From Arcobacter acticola (GTDB taxonomy: Bacteria > Campylobacterota > Campylobacteria > Campylobacterales > Arcobacteraceae), in NCBI RefSeq assembly GCF_013177675.1, contig NZ_CP042652.1, positions 1,116,001 through 1,180,000 on the forward strand: DNA of 64,000 nt, in the 5' to 3' direction. Below, one piece after another: positions 8,304 through 17,686 of the stretch (positions within the stretch are counted from its first letter, which is position 1; each line of letters begins with the position of its first letter). The notes under the pieces are model-generated. The model saw only the letters and a list, made by a program, of their open reading frames with translations. It made no database searches and was not told the DNA's origin. The translations under genes were made by a program, and so were the position numbers.

Positions 8304-10253
8304 TTAAGAATTAAAGCTTTCTATTAACTCTTCTAACTCTAAAAATCTTTCAACTTTTGCTTCATAAATTTCTTTTGTTTCATCTAATTCTTTTGACATA
8401 GCAACAATTCCTTTTTGCTCATAGCACTTGGGATCCATTAAACAAGCATTTATTTCTTCTAGTTTTAGCTCTAGTTTTTCTAATTCTTCAGGTAACATAT
8501 CATATTCTCTTTGGTCTTTATATGATAGTTTAGTTTGTTTTTTTACTGTTTGTACTACTTTTTGAGAGCTTGTTTCTTTTTCAATCTCTTTTTCAAATGA
8601 TTCTAAATCTTTTATCTCTTTTTCTATTTCTAGGTATTCAGTATATGGTTGATGACTTTCCATAATTTGGGCATTTCCTTGGAATACAAAAAGTTTTTTA
8701 GCAATTTTATCTACAAAATATCTATCGTGAGATACAAATATTAATGCACCTTGAAAGTTTTGTAAATACTCTTCTAAAATATTAATTGTAGGAATATCCA
8801 AGTCATTTGTAGGTTCATCAAGAATCAAACAATCAACTTTTCTAGTAAAAAGTAGGGCAAGGGCAACTCTATTTTTTTCACCACCACTTAATGTTCCAAC
8901 TTTTTTATCAAGATATTCTCTAGGAAATAAGAAATTCTTTAGATATCCAAAAACATGCATGTTTCTTCCATCATCTAAAATAACCCTGTCTCCACCATTT
9001 GGACAAAAAGTTTCTAAAAGATTTCTTTCATCATCTAAACTATCTCTTTGTTGGTCAAAATAGCCAATATCAAAATCACCTTTTTTAAATGCTCCACTAT
9101 CAACTGTCATCTTTTCCATGAATATTTTTAGAAGTGTTGATTTTCCACTTCCATTAGGACCCACTATTGCAATAGTGTCTTTTTGTAAAATTCTAGTTGT
9201 AAAATTTTCAATAAGCTTTTTATCCCCAAGAGTTTTACAAATATCATCTAACTCATAAAGCATTTTCTTTTTATTTTTTTGATTATCATCAGTATTAAAT
9301 GATTTTTGTTCCCTTTGTAACTCTAAACTCATTTTTCTAATTTGCGCAGGATTACTTCTAGCTTGTTTTTTTAAGTCAAAATACTCTGATTTTCTTCTTT
9401 CATTTCTTTTTCTTCTAGCAGTTACTCCTCGTTGCATCCAATGGGCTTCTCGTTTTACAAGTCTTAGAAGATTTTCATGGTCTTTTTGCATATTTTCTAG
9501 AAGCTGAGCTTTTTGTTCTAGATAAGAAGAGTATCCACCATTAAACTTTCTTAATACACCACCTTCAACTTCAACAACTGATGTTGCAATATTATCTATA
9601 AAGTATCTATCATGTGAGATGAAAAGCAGGGTGAAATTGTTTTTTAAAAGTAGTTGCTCTAAAAACTCAACCATATAAACATCAAGATGATTTGTAGGCT
9701 CATCTAAAAGTAAAACATCAGGTTTTTTAAGCAAAAGTCCAGCAAGACTAACACGACGCTGTTCCCCTCCACTTAGAAGATTTACATCTTTAAATTCATA
9801 CTGTTTTAATTGAAATTCAACTAAAACACGCTCAATCATATTGTCTAAATCCCAAGCATTATGAAATTCTAAATAAGAAGCTAATTCACTTTGTTTTCGT
9901 ATTAGTTCTTCATCTTCATAATTTGTTAACAATTTGTTCGTTATTGATTCATACTCATTTTTAGCAGATTTTAACTCAGCTAATTGCTCTTCAATTGCAT
10001 CTCTTACAAGAAGATTTGCTTTAAATTTTGGTTGTTGATCTAGCATCTCAATTTTAAGAGATTTATCAATAGCCATTTCCCCGCTATCAGGTTCTGTGTC
10101 TTTCATAATTATTTTAAAAAGTGTAGATTTTCCTTGACCATTTTGTCCAATAACAGCAATTCTTTGCCCATGGTTTAAAGTAAAATTTGCATCTTTTAAA
10201 ATAATCTTTGTATCGTATTGTTTTGAAATGTTTTGTAAGTCGATAAGAGCCAT
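8304..10253 (-). CDS. uup: ABC-F family ATPase, Uup-like
   Basis: 649 aa from ATG 10253, which has an AGGAGA site 6 nt upstream; the upstream in-frame ATG at 10271 would swallow that site. Two ATPase domains are complete: GQNGQGKST, LLSGGEQRR and LLLDEPTNHLD, then GPNGSGKST, LSGGEKNR and LILDEPTNDLD. There is no membrane segment. The inter-domain linker is basic (RGVTARRKRNERR), and a C-terminal coiled coil (about 560-645) is the DNA/RNA-binding Uup tail. ABC-F proteins act on ribosomes or, for Uup, on branched DNA intermediates. It appears to be monocistronic. Confidence 0.9.
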   Translation of the reverse strand: MALIDLQNISKQYDTKIILKDANFTLNHGQRIAVIGQNGQGKSTLFKIIMKDTEPDSGEMAIDKSLKIEMLDQQPKFKANLLVRDAIEEQLAELKSAKNEYESITNKLLTNYEDEELIRKQSELASYLEFHNAWDLDNMIERVLVEFQLKQYEFKDVNLLSGGEQRRVSLAGLLLKKPDVLLLDEPTNHLDVYMVEFLEQLLLKNNFTLLFISHDRYFIDNIATSVVEVEGGVLRKFNGGYSSYLEQKAQLLENMQKDHENLLRLVKREAHWMQRGVTARRKRNERRKSEYFDLKKQARSNPAQIRKMSLELQREQKSFNTDDNQKNKKKMLYELDDICKTLGDKKLIENFTTRILQKDTIAIVGPNGSGKSTLLKIFMEKMTVDSGAFKKGDFDIGYFDQQRDSLDDERNLLETFCPNGGDRVILDDGRNMHVFGYLKNFLFPREYLDKKVGTLSGGEKNRVALALLFTRKVDCLILDEPTNDLDIPTINILEEYLQNFQGALIFVSHDRYFVDKIAKKLFVFQGNAQIMESHQPYTEYLEIEKEIKDLESFEKEIEKETSSQKVVQTVKKQTKLSYKDQREYDMLPEELEKLELKLEEINACLMDPKCYEQKGIVAMSKELDETKEIYEAKVERFLELEELIESFNS

Positions 10254-10510
10254 GGCTTCTCCTGATCCCATAAATAGGGGCTTGTAGTTTAAAATGTATA
10301 GATATGTTTTAACTAAAAGAAAGATAAATCATATCGTATAGTTGTATTATATGACATAATATATCTTATTTTAGAGAAACTATGTCCCATAATAGTATAT
10401 CTATACATAAAATATATTGGTCTTATTCTTAATAAAGTGGCAATAGTATCGTTTTTTAGGTGATAATTGACTTAATGTTTAATATCTAATTAGAAGTCAA
10501 TACAATGTGA

Positions 10511-10672
10511 TATTATTTAAAATATAGAGCAAATGAAACAATAGAGTTTTTAAAGCAACTAAAAAATGTATCAATTATAGAAATAGAAAATGATGAATTA
10601 AAAAGTTTTGAACATTTAAGTATGAAAAAATCTTTTAATTTATTAAATAATAGAATAAAATCAATAATTTAA
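10511..10672 (+). pseudogene. Possible small gene remnant
   Basis: A 53-codon open frame beginning right after ATG-TGA (10505-10510). The peptide is charged and helical, with IEFLKQLKNVSIIEIEN and a Ser/Lys-rich end. The only ATG is immediately followed by a stop, so it looks like a broken small gene, perhaps an antitoxin-like protein. Family not recognised. Confidence 0.25.
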
Positions 10673-10678
10673 ATAATA

Positions 10679-10695
10679 TAGACAAAATATGTCTA
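10679..10695. promoter_or_regulatory. Candidate operator upstream of the WYL regulator
   Basis: A perfect palindrome TAGACA-AAATA-TGTCTA ends 8 bp before a TATACT -10 box (10704-10709) and 50 bp before the WYL gene. Its position over the -35 region suits repressor binding. WYL regulators of defence islands commonly bind inverted repeats in their own promoters. Confidence 0.5.
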
Positions 10696-10745
10696 AACTA
10701 TCTTATACTATACAAATTGAAAAATAACAGTAATAAAGGCAATAA

Positions 10746-11714
10746 ATGTCAACAACAAATCAAACAGCTAGAGTTCTTGAATTAATTAAAAGATTTAATA
10801 ATGGTCAAAAAATATCTATAGAAGCATTATCAAATGAAGATTTATGGTTTGGAAAATCTGAAAAAACTATTAGAAGAGATTTAGATGTTATTAAAGAGTA
10901 TTTTCCTGATAGTTATGAACTTGTAAAAGGTGAAAAAGGTTGTTATAAAGCAATTACTAAAAATGCTTTTGATAATTTTATAAATGCTGAATTTATGTCT
11001 TTGATGGTTCAAATGTTTAATCTTGCAAATAAAAGTGATTTGTTCGATAATTTTGATTTAAGTGAAGATGATAAAAAAATCTTAGAATCAAAAATAAAAG
11101 ACGCTAAGAAATATTATGAATTTAAAAATAAACCTTTTGAAAATTTTAAAAGTGATAATGTTTTATTAAAAGAGTTAGAAAGTAAAATTAAACATCAGAA
11201 ATATATAAACATTCAATATGAAATAAATGAAAAAATCAATAAATTTGAAGTAAAACCATATAAAATAGTTTTTATTAATGAAAATTTCTACTTGGCTTGT
11301 GAAATAGAACATGAGATATTAGAATTTGCAATGTATAGATTATCAAAAATTAAAAGTATTGAAGATACTTCTAAAACATTTCATAAAAATATAGAAATAG
11401 AAGATTTTATTAAAGATATGCAAACACCTTTTTCAATTTATAGAAGAGATTACAAAAAACATCTAATAACTGTAGTTTTAGAAGTTGATAAATCAAAAGC
11501 TTTTTATTTTGAATCAAAGAAATATTTAAAATCACAAGAAATATTAGAAAAAAAAGATAATGGAAACTTACTAATTAAATATAAAATTACTCAAGAAATG
11601 GAAATAGAAGAATTAATTAAAAAATGGATACCATTTATTAAAATAATAAAACCACTATCTTTAAAAGAAAAAATAGTGAATGATTTAAGAAACTATTTAT
11701 TAAATAATATATAA
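10746..11714 (+). CDS. HTH-WYL domain transcriptional regulator
   Basis: 322 aa. The N-terminal ~75 residues form a winged helix-turn-helix (SEKTIRRDLDVIKEYF is the recognition region). The middle and C-terminal parts are the WYL ligand-sensing domain: KYINIQYEINEKINKFEVKP, then KIVFINENFYLACEIE, and a terminal WCX-like segment. WYL proteins often repress or activate phage-defence operons and sense nucleic-acid ligands. An AAAGG site precedes ATG 10746. It leads a three-gene run with 15 bp to the helicase gene, and a palindrome sits in its promoter, suggesting autoregulation. Confidence 0.88.
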   Translation: MSTTNQTARVLELIKRFNNGQKISIEALSNEDLWFGKSEKTIRRDLDVIKEYFPDSYELVKGEKGCYKAITKNAFDNFINAEFMSLMVQMFNLANKSDLFDNFDLSEDDKKILESKIKDAKKYYEFKNKPFENFKSDNVLLKELESKIKHQKYINIQYEINEKINKFEVKPYKIVFINENFYLACEIEHEILEFAMYRLSKIKSIEDTSKTFHKNIEIEDFIKDMQTPFSIYRRDYKKHLITVVLEVDKSKAFYFESKKYLKSQEILEKKDNGNLLIKYKITQEMEIEELIKKWIPFIKIIKPLSLKEKIVNDLRNYLLNNI

Positions 11715-11729
11715 GGTATAGGTCATTTA

Positions 11730-14411
11730 ATGAAATCATTAAATTTTGAAATATTAAGAGCCAACTGGTCAAATTTAGCTACTTATTGTACATATGCGGA
11801 AAACTATTTATATTCTGATCCTCAAAGCTCAGTTTTAAAATTAAGATGTTTTATAGAGGAATTAGTAAATTATTTATATAAAGAATTAGATTTAAATCTT
11901 GATACAAATTGGGATTTGTTTAAAGCTTTAAAGAATGAATTATTTGAAAATACCATAGATTCAAATATAGTAAAGAAAATGCATGCAATTAGAATAAAAG
12001 CAAATAAAGCCATACATAAAAATCATATTTCATTAGATGATGCAAAATGGCTTTTAGAAGAGGCTTTTAACATATCTAATTGGTTTTATTGTACATATGC
12101 TAATGAAATTTTTCAGATAAATACTTTTGTTTTACCAAAACCAATTGAAGATAACATTAACCATTTAGAAGAAACTATAAGAGAATTAGAAAGAATTATT
12201 GATACTAAAAACACGAACAAGATAATAGAACAATTTGGAAATTCTGAAAAAATAAATTTATTTAAAAATAAAAATATTGAAATTTCTCAAAATTTAGGTC
12301 TTAATTCTCTTGAAGTTGATAAGCGAATTACAATAAATGAAATTTTTTCTTCTTATAAATTAAATGATGGACAAATGAATTTAGTTAATAATTTAGAAGA
12401 TTTTTTAGATAAAAAAGATTTTAATATTTTTCTATTAAAAGGGTATGCGGGAACAGGAAAAACATTCATTGCTAAGGGATTAACAGAATACTTAACTACT
12501 ATAAGAAGAAAATTTATTCTGGCTGCTCCTACTGGAAAAGCTGCAAAAGTTATAAAAGAAAAAACTAAAAATGAAGCATTTACTATTCATAAAACTATTT
12601 ACTCTTATAATGATTTAAAAGAATATAAAGTTGAAAATGATGGCACTGAAACATTTAAATTTTATTTTGATTTGAATGATAATACACACGATGCAAATAC
12701 TGTTTATATTATTGATGAAGCATCTATGATTGGAAATGTAAATCAAGAAGGTGAATTTTTTAGATTTGGTTCGGGTAAATTATTGTCAGATTTAATGAAA
12801 TATATTCACATTGACCAGAATGACCACAACAAAAAAATTATATTTATTGGCGATAATGCACAATTACCACCTATTGGAATGAATTTCTCTCCTGCACTTA
12901 GTTCAGAGTATTTTGAAAAAGAATTCAACTTAAAATGTAAATCATTTGAATTAACAGAAGTTATGAGACAAAGTTCTAAAAGTGGGATTGTGGAAAACTC
13001 TCTTATAATAAGGGAATCAATAAGAAAAAATACTTTTAATCAATTAGATATTAACTTAGTTTTTGAAGATCTTATGCATGTGGAACATAATGATGTACTC
13101 TCTCAATATATAAAATCATGTGATGAAAAAATAAATGCTAAATCAATCATTATTGCACATTCAAATGCTGTTGTTGATGAATATAATTCACAAGTAAGAA
13201 AGCATTTCTTCCCAAATCAAAATTTTATAACTGTTGGTGATAAAGTGATGGCAGTAGCAAATAATGGTAATTATCCAATTTTTATTTATAATGGTGACTT
13301 TGGACTTATAAAAGAAGTCGATACAGATATTATAAAAAGAGAAGTATTTATTAAAGAAAGAATAAATGAAAAACTTTTAACTATGCGATTGCCATTATGG
13401 TTTAGAAAAGTTAAAATTGGATTTAAAAATATTGAAAATAATAAATCTTGTTTCTTTGAGTGTTTAATATTTGAAAATCTTTTATATAGAGATTTCGTTT
13501 ATCAAGATGAAATAAATAAATATGAATTAAAAGAACAAGATATTGCAAGACTTGAAACGGTTGCGTTATATGTTGATTTTGTAAATCGTGCAAGAGAAAA
13601 AGGTTTGAAGCCAAATACAGCAGAATTTAAACAAACTATTAAAACAGATATATTTTTCAATGCTTTAAAAATCAAATTTGGCTATGCACTTACTTGTCAT
13701 AAAGCACAAGGGAGTGAATGGGATAATGTTTTTGTAAATTGTAAAACACATCAAAATGTTTTGACAAAAGATTATTTTAGATGGTTTTATACTGCTATAA
13801 CAAGAGCTTCTAAAAAGCTTTATTTAATGGATGAACCTCATGTAACTATTATGAATGGATTTGAAAATCTTCAACCTCTAAGCAAAAATATTATTAAATT
13901 TATAGAAGAAAAAGTAGCAGAAGTTTGTGAAATATTAGGTATTAATATTGATAATATTCAACATCCTCAATATCATGAAATTTATACATTTAGTCAGAAT
14001 GAAAAAACTCAAAGAATTCAAATTTATTATAATGGGCAAAATAAAATTACAAGAATTAGTTCTATTGATAATGATGTGTTAATTAATTTAATTGATAAGC
14101 TTAAAGAGTCACTTCTTGATTTAGTGATTTATGGTGATAATCATCACAATATAAATTCAAATTTTACTTTTACGGAAACTTTTCTAGAAGAATTTTATAA
14201 AGCTCTTAAAGAAAAGATGGAAAGAAAAGAAATTTTAATAATTAATATTAAACATATAAGTTATTGTGAAAGATATACATTTAAAAAAGAAGAAAAAATA
14301 GCAGTAATTGATTTTTGGTACAATGGAAAAAAACAATTCAAAAAAGCTCCTCAAGCTCAAAAAGATTGTAGTATAGAATTAGTTAATGAAATTTATGAGG
14401 CTTTAAAATGA
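11730..14411 (+). CDS. DUF4145 domain fused to RecD-like superfamily 1 helicase
   Basis: 893 aa. Residues about 1-130 resemble the DUF4145/HEPN-like domain found at the start of some restriction helicases, with the RIKANKAIH signature. A coiled segment follows. The helicase core (about 215-710) has Walker A GYAGTGKT (about 238), DEAS (about 328), GDNAQLPP (about 374), EVMRQSSKSGI (about 410), CHKAQGSEWDNV (about 655) and TAITRA (about 687), closest to RecD-type 5'-3' helicases. The C-terminus holds two copies of a ~65-residue domain with YTF and YNG motifs. No nuclease motif is seen. The gene overlaps the next by 4 bp (ATGA), so translation is coupled. Confidence 0.88.
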   Translation: MKSLNFEILRANWSNLATYCTYAENYLYSDPQSSVLKLRCFIEELVNYLYKELDLNLDTNWDLFKALKNELFENTIDSNIVKKMHAIRIKANKAIHKNHISLDDAKWLLEEAFNISNWFYCTYANEIFQINTFVLPKPIEDNINHLEETIRELERIIDTKNTNKIIEQFGNSEKINLFKNKNIEISQNLGLNSLEVDKRITINEIFSSYKLNDGQMNLVNNLEDFLDKKDFNIFLLKGYAGTGKTFIAKGLTEYLTTIRRKFILAAPTGKAAKVIKEKTKNEAFTIHKTIYSYNDLKEYKVENDGTETFKFYFDLNDNTHDANTVYIIDEASMIGNVNQEGEFFRFGSGKLLSDLMKYIHIDQNDHNKKIIFIGDNAQLPPIGMNFSPALSSEYFEKEFNLKCKSFELTEVMRQSSKSGIVENSLIIRESIRKNTFNQLDINLVFEDLMHVEHNDVLSQYIKSCDEKINAKSIIIAHSNAVVDEYNSQVRKHFFPNQNFITVGDKVMAVANNGNYPIFIYNGDFGLIKEVDTDIIKREVFIKERINEKLLTMRLPLWFRKVKIGFKNIENNKSCFFECLIFENLLYRDFVYQDEINKYELKEQDIARLETVALYVDFVNRAREKGLKPNTAEFKQTIKTDIFFNALKIKFGYALTCHKAQGSEWDNVFVNCKTHQNVLTKDYFRWFYTAITRASKKLYLMDEPHVTIMNGFENLQPLSKNIIKFIEEKVAEVCEILGINIDNIQHPQYHEIYTFSQNEKTQRIQIYYNGQNKITRISSIDNDVLINLIDKLKESLLDLVIYGDNHHNINSNFTFTETFLEEFYKALKEKMERKEILIINIKHISYCERYTFKKEEKIAVIDFWYNGKKQFKKAPQAQKDCSIELVNEIYEALK

Positions 14412-16723
14412 ATGAAGAATATACAACTAAAGAAATTTTTGAATTAAGAAAAAATAAACGATTAAGTGATGCGTATAAAATTGCTTTACAATTATTTAAT
14501 AAAGATCCAAATGATGAATGGACTCAAAAAGCCTATGCTTGGGTTTTAATCGATATTATAAAAGTTGAATCTACAAAAAATCCAGATTTAGCAAAAAATT
14601 TTTTTAATAAATTAAATGCCATAAACTTTGTAACTATAGATGATATCTTATTTAAGCAAATTGATTTACTAAAACCAAAACTAGATTCTAGTTATGCACA
14701 AATACAGCAAGCTGAACAACTAAGTAAAAATGGAAAATACCAAGAATCATTAAATATATTTCAAAAGATTAAGCAATCAGGAAATCTAAGTATTAATAAT
14801 CATGAATCATATGGTTGGATTTTATATAGGTATGTTAAAGCATTTGGAAATACGCTAACTATTGATGCTTTTAAAAAGATATTGTTTGAATATTTAAATT
14901 TAAAAAACGAAAGACCTTCTTTACTTCATTCTATGATATTACAAATAGCAGTTCATTATGCAGCTACTCATAAAGATTTTGATATTTTCAGATTTTTTCA
15001 AATATGGAATCCTAAATTTTTACAAATTGATGATTTAAAAAAACAATATCATGAAGGGAAAGAGTTTCCTTCTTTAATAACTAGACTTATTAAAGTAATT
15101 ATTAATAATCAAACTACCTTTGATATTAACTATTTAATTCATGAAATAGGTAATGAAAACCTTATTATAGAAAGTATTAGAGAAACATTTTTTTGGAAGA
15201 TATTTCAAGCACATAAAGATAATCAAATAAATTCTTTATGGAGTTCTCTAACCTATTATGTAAAATCTTACTCTAATTTAGGACCATCTCATTGGCACTC
15301 TGAAATATTAAAACTTGCAGAAAGATATATGGTTGAAGATAATCAGTGGAGATTTTATGATTTTATCAAAAATTGGAACATTCAGAATTTTACAGATAAT
15401 GATTGGAAAGAAGAAATCAATGGAGAATATACAAATAAACCACTTGCACTAAAATCTTTAAAAAAACTATTTGAAATTATCAAATCCTCAAATAAAGTTT
15501 ATGAAGATATTGGCTGGATAATAAATTTGTACCAATATGCTCTAAAAAAACTGGATAATGATATTTGGTTACTTAGAGAATATGCCATATTAATTAATAA
15601 AGCAAATAAGATTGATGAAGCAATTAATATCTACAAAAATATTATTTTAGAATTAAGTGATCAATCATATGCCTGGCATGAATTTGCAAATATTATTAAA
15701 AGTAAAAATATAGATATGTCCATTTCAATGCTCTGTAAAGCTATCACAATTCAATCTAATGAAGATTTTTTAGGAGAAATTAGACTTGATTTAGCAGAAT
15801 TATTATTAGAGAATAATCTATTCAATGAAGCACTTATTGAATTAACTAAGTATAAAAAGCATAGGGAAGAGAAAGGTTGGAAAACTCCAGAAAGATTTCA
15901 AATACTATTTTCTAAAGTATCAAATATTGAACATTTATCATCAGATAATAAAAGCTTTTATCAATCTTCTAAAGTAATAGCTGAAGGGTATATATTATCA
16001 AATATTCCTACTAATACTGTAATTTTAATTGATACTTTTAAAAATAAAGAAGGTAAGGAAATATTAGTATTTACAAATTTTAAAGATATTGAATTTGTTA
16101 CAAATAGAAAAAAAAATCCATTACTTAATAATGCAAGAAAGAATGATGTTTTTGAAGTTAAATTACGTTATAACAAAGTAAATCAAAGATACTTAGTTCT
16201 AAAAATTGATAAATCAATAGTTAATATTGATTCATTAATTGATAATGCATTAGAAGAAATAGCTATTGTTGACCATATAAATAGTCAAAAACAATTATTT
16301 CACTATGTTGTTAATTCTAAGCAAGAGGGAATAGTATATTTTGAACAAACAGATTTAAGACCTAATATTGGAGATTTCATAAAAATCAAATATTATATGT
16401 CTAATGATAAAAGAAATGGTAAATCTAAAATAAATATTTTAAAAATTAAACTTACAAATGAGACAAAAAGTTCTTTGATAAAAAGTATAGTAGGTAAATT
16501 AGAATTAAAATATAAAAATGGGAATTTGACTTATGACTATGATCAAATTATTGATATAGGGAATAATATTGATATAAAGAAACCAGATTTTGCTTTTATT
16601 GATGATTATTATGTTCCAGAATATCTACTTGAAAAAAATAATATAACATCAAATATTAATGTAAAAGTTCAAATTCTTTTTAATGGAGAAAAGTGGAAAA
16701 TATTTAAATTAGAAGTATTATAA
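14408..16723 (+). CDS. TPR-repeat protein with C-terminal OB/cold-shock-like domains
   Basis: 771 aa, no signal peptide or membrane span. Residues about 1-500 are helical repeats of TPR type (for example LSKNGKYQESLNIFQKI and NKANKIDEAINIYKNI). The C-terminal third is beta-rich, with two or three OB-like units; the last contains DFAFIDDYYVPEYLL, reminiscent of cold-shock/S1 nucleic-acid-binding folds. It starts inside the stop of the helicase gene and is the last gene of the WYL-led run. The combination suggests a scaffold that binds nucleic acid and partners the helicase. No named family is claimed. Confidence 0.75.
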   Translation: MNEEYTTKEIFELRKNKRLSDAYKIALQLFNKDPNDEWTQKAYAWVLIDIIKVESTKNPDLAKNFFNKLNAINFVTIDDILFKQIDLLKPKLDSSYAQIQQAEQLSKNGKYQESLNIFQKIKQSGNLSINNHESYGWILYRYVKAFGNTLTIDAFKKILFEYLNLKNERPSLLHSMILQIAVHYAATHKDFDIFRFFQIWNPKFLQIDDLKKQYHEGKEFPSLITRLIKVIINNQTTFDINYLIHEIGNENLIIESIRETFFWKIFQAHKDNQINSLWSSLTYYVKSYSNLGPSHWHSEILKLAERYMVEDNQWRFYDFIKNWNIQNFTDNDWKEEINGEYTNKPLALKSLKKLFEIIKSSNKVYEDIGWIINLYQYALKKLDNDIWLLREYAILINKANKIDEAINIYKNIILELSDQSYAWHEFANIIKSKNIDMSISMLCKAITIQSNEDFLGEIRLDLAELLLENNLFNEALIELTKYKKHREEKGWKTPERFQILFSKVSNIEHLSSDNKSFYQSSKVIAEGYILSNIPTNTVILIDTFKNKEGKEILVFTNFKDIEFVTNRKKNPLLNNARKNDVFEVKLRYNKVNQRYLVLKIDKSIVNIDSLIDNALEEIAIVDHINSQKQLFHYVVNSKQEGIVYFEQTDLRPNIGDFIKIKYYMSNDKRNGKSKINILKIKLTNETKSSLIKSIVGKLELKYKNGNLTYDYDQIIDIGNNIDIKKPDFAFIDDYYVPEYLLEKNNITSNINVKVQILFNGEKWKIFKLEVL

Positions 16724-16834
16724 AAATTTAAATATAAACTAGAGCGAACGATTCTATCTAAAAACATAGTTTTCGATAAAGAAATTTATAGCTTAAAAAT
16801 GAGATAAAAGTTTGTTAATTTAAATAAATTTTTT

Positions 16835-16892
16835 TTGACAAAATATGACCATATAAATAAATATGATTCTATTGCCAAGGGAGAATAGAATC
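16835..16892 (+). promoter_or_regulatory. Promoter-like TTGACA and inverted repeat before lipoprotein pair
   Basis: TTGACA at 16835 is followed at 17-bp spacing by an AT-only -10-like TAAATA. Downstream a perfect 9-bp inverted repeat GATTCTATT/AATAGAATC (16865-16873 and 16884-16892) lies in the expected leader. A further CGATTCTAT occurs at 16749. It could be an operator or a leader hairpin. Confidence 0.4.
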
Positions 16893-16944
16893 GTATAATC
16901 TACGAAATCCATAATTCAAAATTTAAAATAAATCAAGGAAACAA

Positions 16945-17295
16945 ATGAAAAGAAAAATCATAGCAACAACTTTAACTGCGTTGTCGTTGCTAATTTTTTC
17001 AGGTTGTTCTTCAAAAGAAGTAACAATTCAAAATAAACAACCAGAAAAATATGAAGTTTTAGGAAAAGCAACAGGAACAGGAAGTGGTTCATTAGCTGCT
17101 TTCGGAACAGCATATTATTTTATTCCACTTGGATTAAATGATAGAACTGAAAGAGCTTATGCAGATGCAATAAGAAGTGTTCCAGGTGCGACTGGATTAA
17201 TCAATGTAACATATAGTGAAGATTGGTTTTGGTGGGTAATTGGAACAAATAGAACAGTAACTGTTACAGGTGATGCAATTAGGGAGATAAAATAA
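16945..17295 (+). CDS. Small TRL-like lipoprotein, copy 1
   Basis: 116 aa with a clear lipoprotein signal (MKRK, hydrophobic core, IFSGC lipobox, Cys about 21). The mature part is short, with Gly/Ser-rich SGSLAAFG, an IPLGLNDRTERAYADAI segment and a C-terminal WFWWVIGTNRTVTVTG. This layout resembles the TRL-like lipoproteins found in many proteobacteria, which have no known function. AAGGAA precedes ATG. It overlaps the next gene by one base (TAATG) and is similar to it in layout, so the two are probably an old tandem duplication. Confidence 0.82.
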   Translation: MKRKIIATTLTALSLLIFSGCSSKEVTIQNKQPEKYEVLGKATGTGSGSLAAFGTAYYFIPLGLNDRTERAYADAIRSVPGATGLINVTYSEDWFWWVIGTNRTVTVTGDAIREIK

Positions 17296-17639
17296 TGAAA
17301 GTAAGTAATTTATTCAAATTTATATTTTTAACTGTATTTGCAGTTTATTTTACAGGATGCTCAGGGAAACCTGTACCTTTTAATAGTGTTGATCCAAAAC
17401 TTTATGCTGATAAAAAAGCTGAGGGTAGGACAATATCTTCTGAAGCAAGTGGTTTTCAACTATTGTTATTCTTCCCAATTAGTGTTAATGATAGACATGA
17501 ACAAGCATATAATGCTTTAAAAGGTCAAGCTAATGGTGATTATATTACAGATATCAAAATTACTGAATCTTGGACTTACGCATTTGTAGGAACTATTTAT
17601 ACTACAAAAATGACGGCTACGGCTTATCCTAAGAAATAA
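17295..17639 (+). CDS. Small TRL-like lipoprotein, copy 2
   Basis: 114 aa with a lipoprotein signal ending in YFTGC. The order of features matches the preceding gene: short Ser/Gly segment, FFPISVNDRHEQAYNAL (compare IPLGLNDRTERAYADA) and a terminal WTYAFVGTIYTTKMTATAY. The sequences are divergent but clearly paralogous. It starts at the last base of the upstream stop codon, so the two are translationally coupled and likely localise together. No function is known. Confidence 0.8.
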   Translation: MKVSNLFKFIFLTVFAVYFTGCSGKPVPFNSVDPKLYADKKAEGRTISSEASGFQLLLFFPISVNDRHEQAYNALKGQANGDYITDIKITESWTYAFVGTIYTTKMTATAYPKK

Positions 17640-17686
17640 AGAAATTTATAAGGAAAGAAGTTGAAAATACTTCTTTTCTTTAAAAG

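Larger units (their letters stand above)
10272..10745. other. 474-bp gene-poor region at island left edge
   Basis: Very AT-rich spacer between the ABC-F gene and the WYL regulator. It holds a short open frame without a start (10511-10672), a perfect palindrome at 10679-10695 and a -10 like TATACT at 10704. No tRNA or recognisable attachment site was seen. It probably marks the left boundary of the accessory island. Confidence 0.5.
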
